From contig CALJLX010000474.1 of the NCBI GenBank assembly GCA_937982495.1, positions 1-6,321 of the forward strand: a DNA stretch of 6,321 nt, written 5' to 3'. Positions within the stretch are counted from its first letter, which is position 1. Every line of letters starts with the position of its first letter. Position numbers and translations under genes: made by a program. The stretch comes from an uncultured Desulfuromonas sp. GTDB taxonomy: Bacteria > Desulfobacterota > Desulfuromonadia > Desulfuromonadales > Trichloromonadaceae. Below the pieces are notes generated by a model. The model did no database searches, was not told the origin of the DNA, and was given only the letters and a program-made list of their open reading frames with translations. Shown piece after piece: positions 5,414 to 6,321 of the stretch.

Positions 5414-6321
5414 CCCCGCCGCCAGGCGTGGAACTTTTCCACCCAGGCCAGGAGCCTTTTCGGCACATGCGCCTTTTTCCAGGCGCCGGCCGCCATTTTG
5501 TTGGCCTCGGCCAGGGTCGGGTAGGGGTGGATGGTGGCGAGAATCTTGTTCAGGCCGATGCCGTGCTTCATGGCCAGGATATATTCGGCGATCAGGTCGC
5601 CGGCATGGCTGCCGACGATGGTGACGCCAAGAATTCTGTCCTTGCCGGGCGGCGTGATGATTTTGATCCAGCCCCGATCTTCTCCCTCGGCAATGGCGCG
5701 GTCGAGCTCGGCCAGTTCGAACCGGGTGACTTCGTGGGGGATGTTTTGCTGTTTGGCTTCGCTCTCATTGAGACCGACCCGGGCGATCTCGGGGTCGGTG
5801 AAGGTACACCAGGGGATGACCCGATAATCGACCCGGAATTTCTTGAAATCGCCGAACAGGGCATTCACCGCGGCATACCAGGCCTGATGTCCGGCGGTAT
5901 GGGTGAACTGGTAGGGGCCGGCGACATCCCCGGCGCAGAAGATGTTGGGGATGTTGGTGCGCAGGAAGGCATCCGTCTCGACCGTGCCGCGCTCGCTCAG
6001 TTGTACGCCGAGCTCTTCGAGTCCGAAACCCTCCACCCGAGGCCGGCGGCCGACCGCTACGAAAATCCGGTCGAAGGGGAGGCGTACCTGTCGCCCCTGG
6101 TGTTCGCAGAGAAGAATTTGCTCGTCGTCTTCCACCACAACCTGCTTGGCGGCATGCTCGGTCAAGACCTTTACGCCTTCGGCCGCGAAACGCTCGCGGA
6201 GAAATTCGGCGATATCCGCATCTTCCCGCCCCATGATCCGAGCTGCCTGCTCCACCTGGGTCACCTGCGCGCCGAACCGGGCGAAGGCCTGGGTCATTTC
6301 GCAGCCGATCGGCCCGCCGCC
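5410..6321 (-). CDS. Pyridine-nucleotide-disulfide oxidoreductase, mercuric reductase/Lpd-like (partial, 5' end outside window)
   Basis: About 303 C-terminal residues; the gene continues past the right edge. Seen: GGGPIGCE (6321-6298) is the glycine-rich NAD(P)H-binding loop, and the frame is open to the edge. GDVAG (5931-5917) is the second FAD-binding motif. The C-terminal dimerisation domain begins near IPWCTFTDPEIARVG and ends AWRRG. The FAD-binding N terminus and any CxxxxC redox pair lie outside the window. In the C-terminal motif HPYPTLAE, Tyr (codon 5523-5521) replaces the catalytic His that precedes PT in dihydrolipoamide dehydrogenases. MerA also has Tyr at this place (PYLTMVE), but MerA's C-terminal Cys pair is absent here: there is no Cys in the last 80 residues. 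It is therefore probably neither a true E3 subunit nor a true mercuric reductase. Similar tails occur, as I recall, in flavoproteins fused to TVP38/DedA-type membrane domains, which cannot be tested here. Convergent with the pqi operon. Confidence 0.85.
   Translation of the reverse strand, partial: GGGPIGCEMTQAFARFGAQVTQVEQAARIMGREDADIAEFLRERFAAEGVKVLTEHAAKQVVVEDDEQILLCEHQGRQVRLPFDRIFVAVGRRPRVEGFGLEELGVQLSERGTVETDAFLRTNIPNIFCAGDVAGPYQFTHTAGHQAWYAAVNALFGDFKKFRVDYRVIPWCTFTDPEIARVGLNESEAKQQNIPHEVTRFELAELDRAIAEGEDRGWIKIITPPGKDRILGVTIVGSHAGDLIAEYILAMKHGIGLNKILATIHPYPTLAEANKMAAGAWKKAHVPKRLLAWVEKFHAWRRG

Overview
The window is GC-rich, with tightly packed genes, a three-MCE-domain PqiB and a PqiC-type outer-membrane lipoprotein. 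It therefore comes from a Gram-negative (double-membrane) bacterium. The gene style and the GTAGGGGCG-type intergenic palindromes suggest a deltaproteobacterium (Desulfuromonas/Geobacter-like), but that assignment is inference only; no rRNA or other taxonomic marker is present.

Layout: (1) 53-1222, minus strand: a complete Fic-domain AMP-transferase-type protein with a class II inhibitory helix and a C-terminal winged helix. (2) 1223-1558: a 336-bp divergent intergenic region. It holds an AT-rich block with three copies of TAAAATAA next to fic, a 9-bp imperfect tandem repeat, two inverted repeats, and a good sigma70-type promoter for the pqi operon. (3) 1559-5095, plus strand: a pqiABC-type lipid-transport operon. 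pqiA is split into two overlapping genes (1559-2158 and 2158-2784), followed by pqiB (2886-4532) and pqiC (4529-5095). A 101-bp gap with two hairpins separates the second pqiA gene from pqiB. (4) 5091-5125: a 7-bp tandem repeat over the pqiC stop codon, then about 280 bp of decayed IS66-family transposase (minus strand, about 5120-5413). (5) 5410 to beyond 6321, minus strand: the C-terminal two thirds of a dihydrolipoamide-dehydrogenase/mercuric-reductase-like flavoprotein, cut by the window edge.

The four pqi genes form one functional unit. Two PqiA halves sit in the inner membrane, PqiB is an inner-membrane-anchored stack of MCE rings with a helical needle crossing the periplasm, and PqiC is a lipoprotein expected at the outer membrane. 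Together they would make a lipid path between the membranes. The fic gene is divergent and probably independently, perhaps self-, regulated. The flavoprotein is convergent with the pqi operon, and the IS66 scar and heptad repeat fill the junction.

I do not see an undescribed multi-gene system. The points most worth a second look are the TAAAATAA array at fic, the C9 homopolymer inside fic, the split pqiA, the hairpin pair inside the pqi operon, and the Tyr-for-His change in the flavoprotein.
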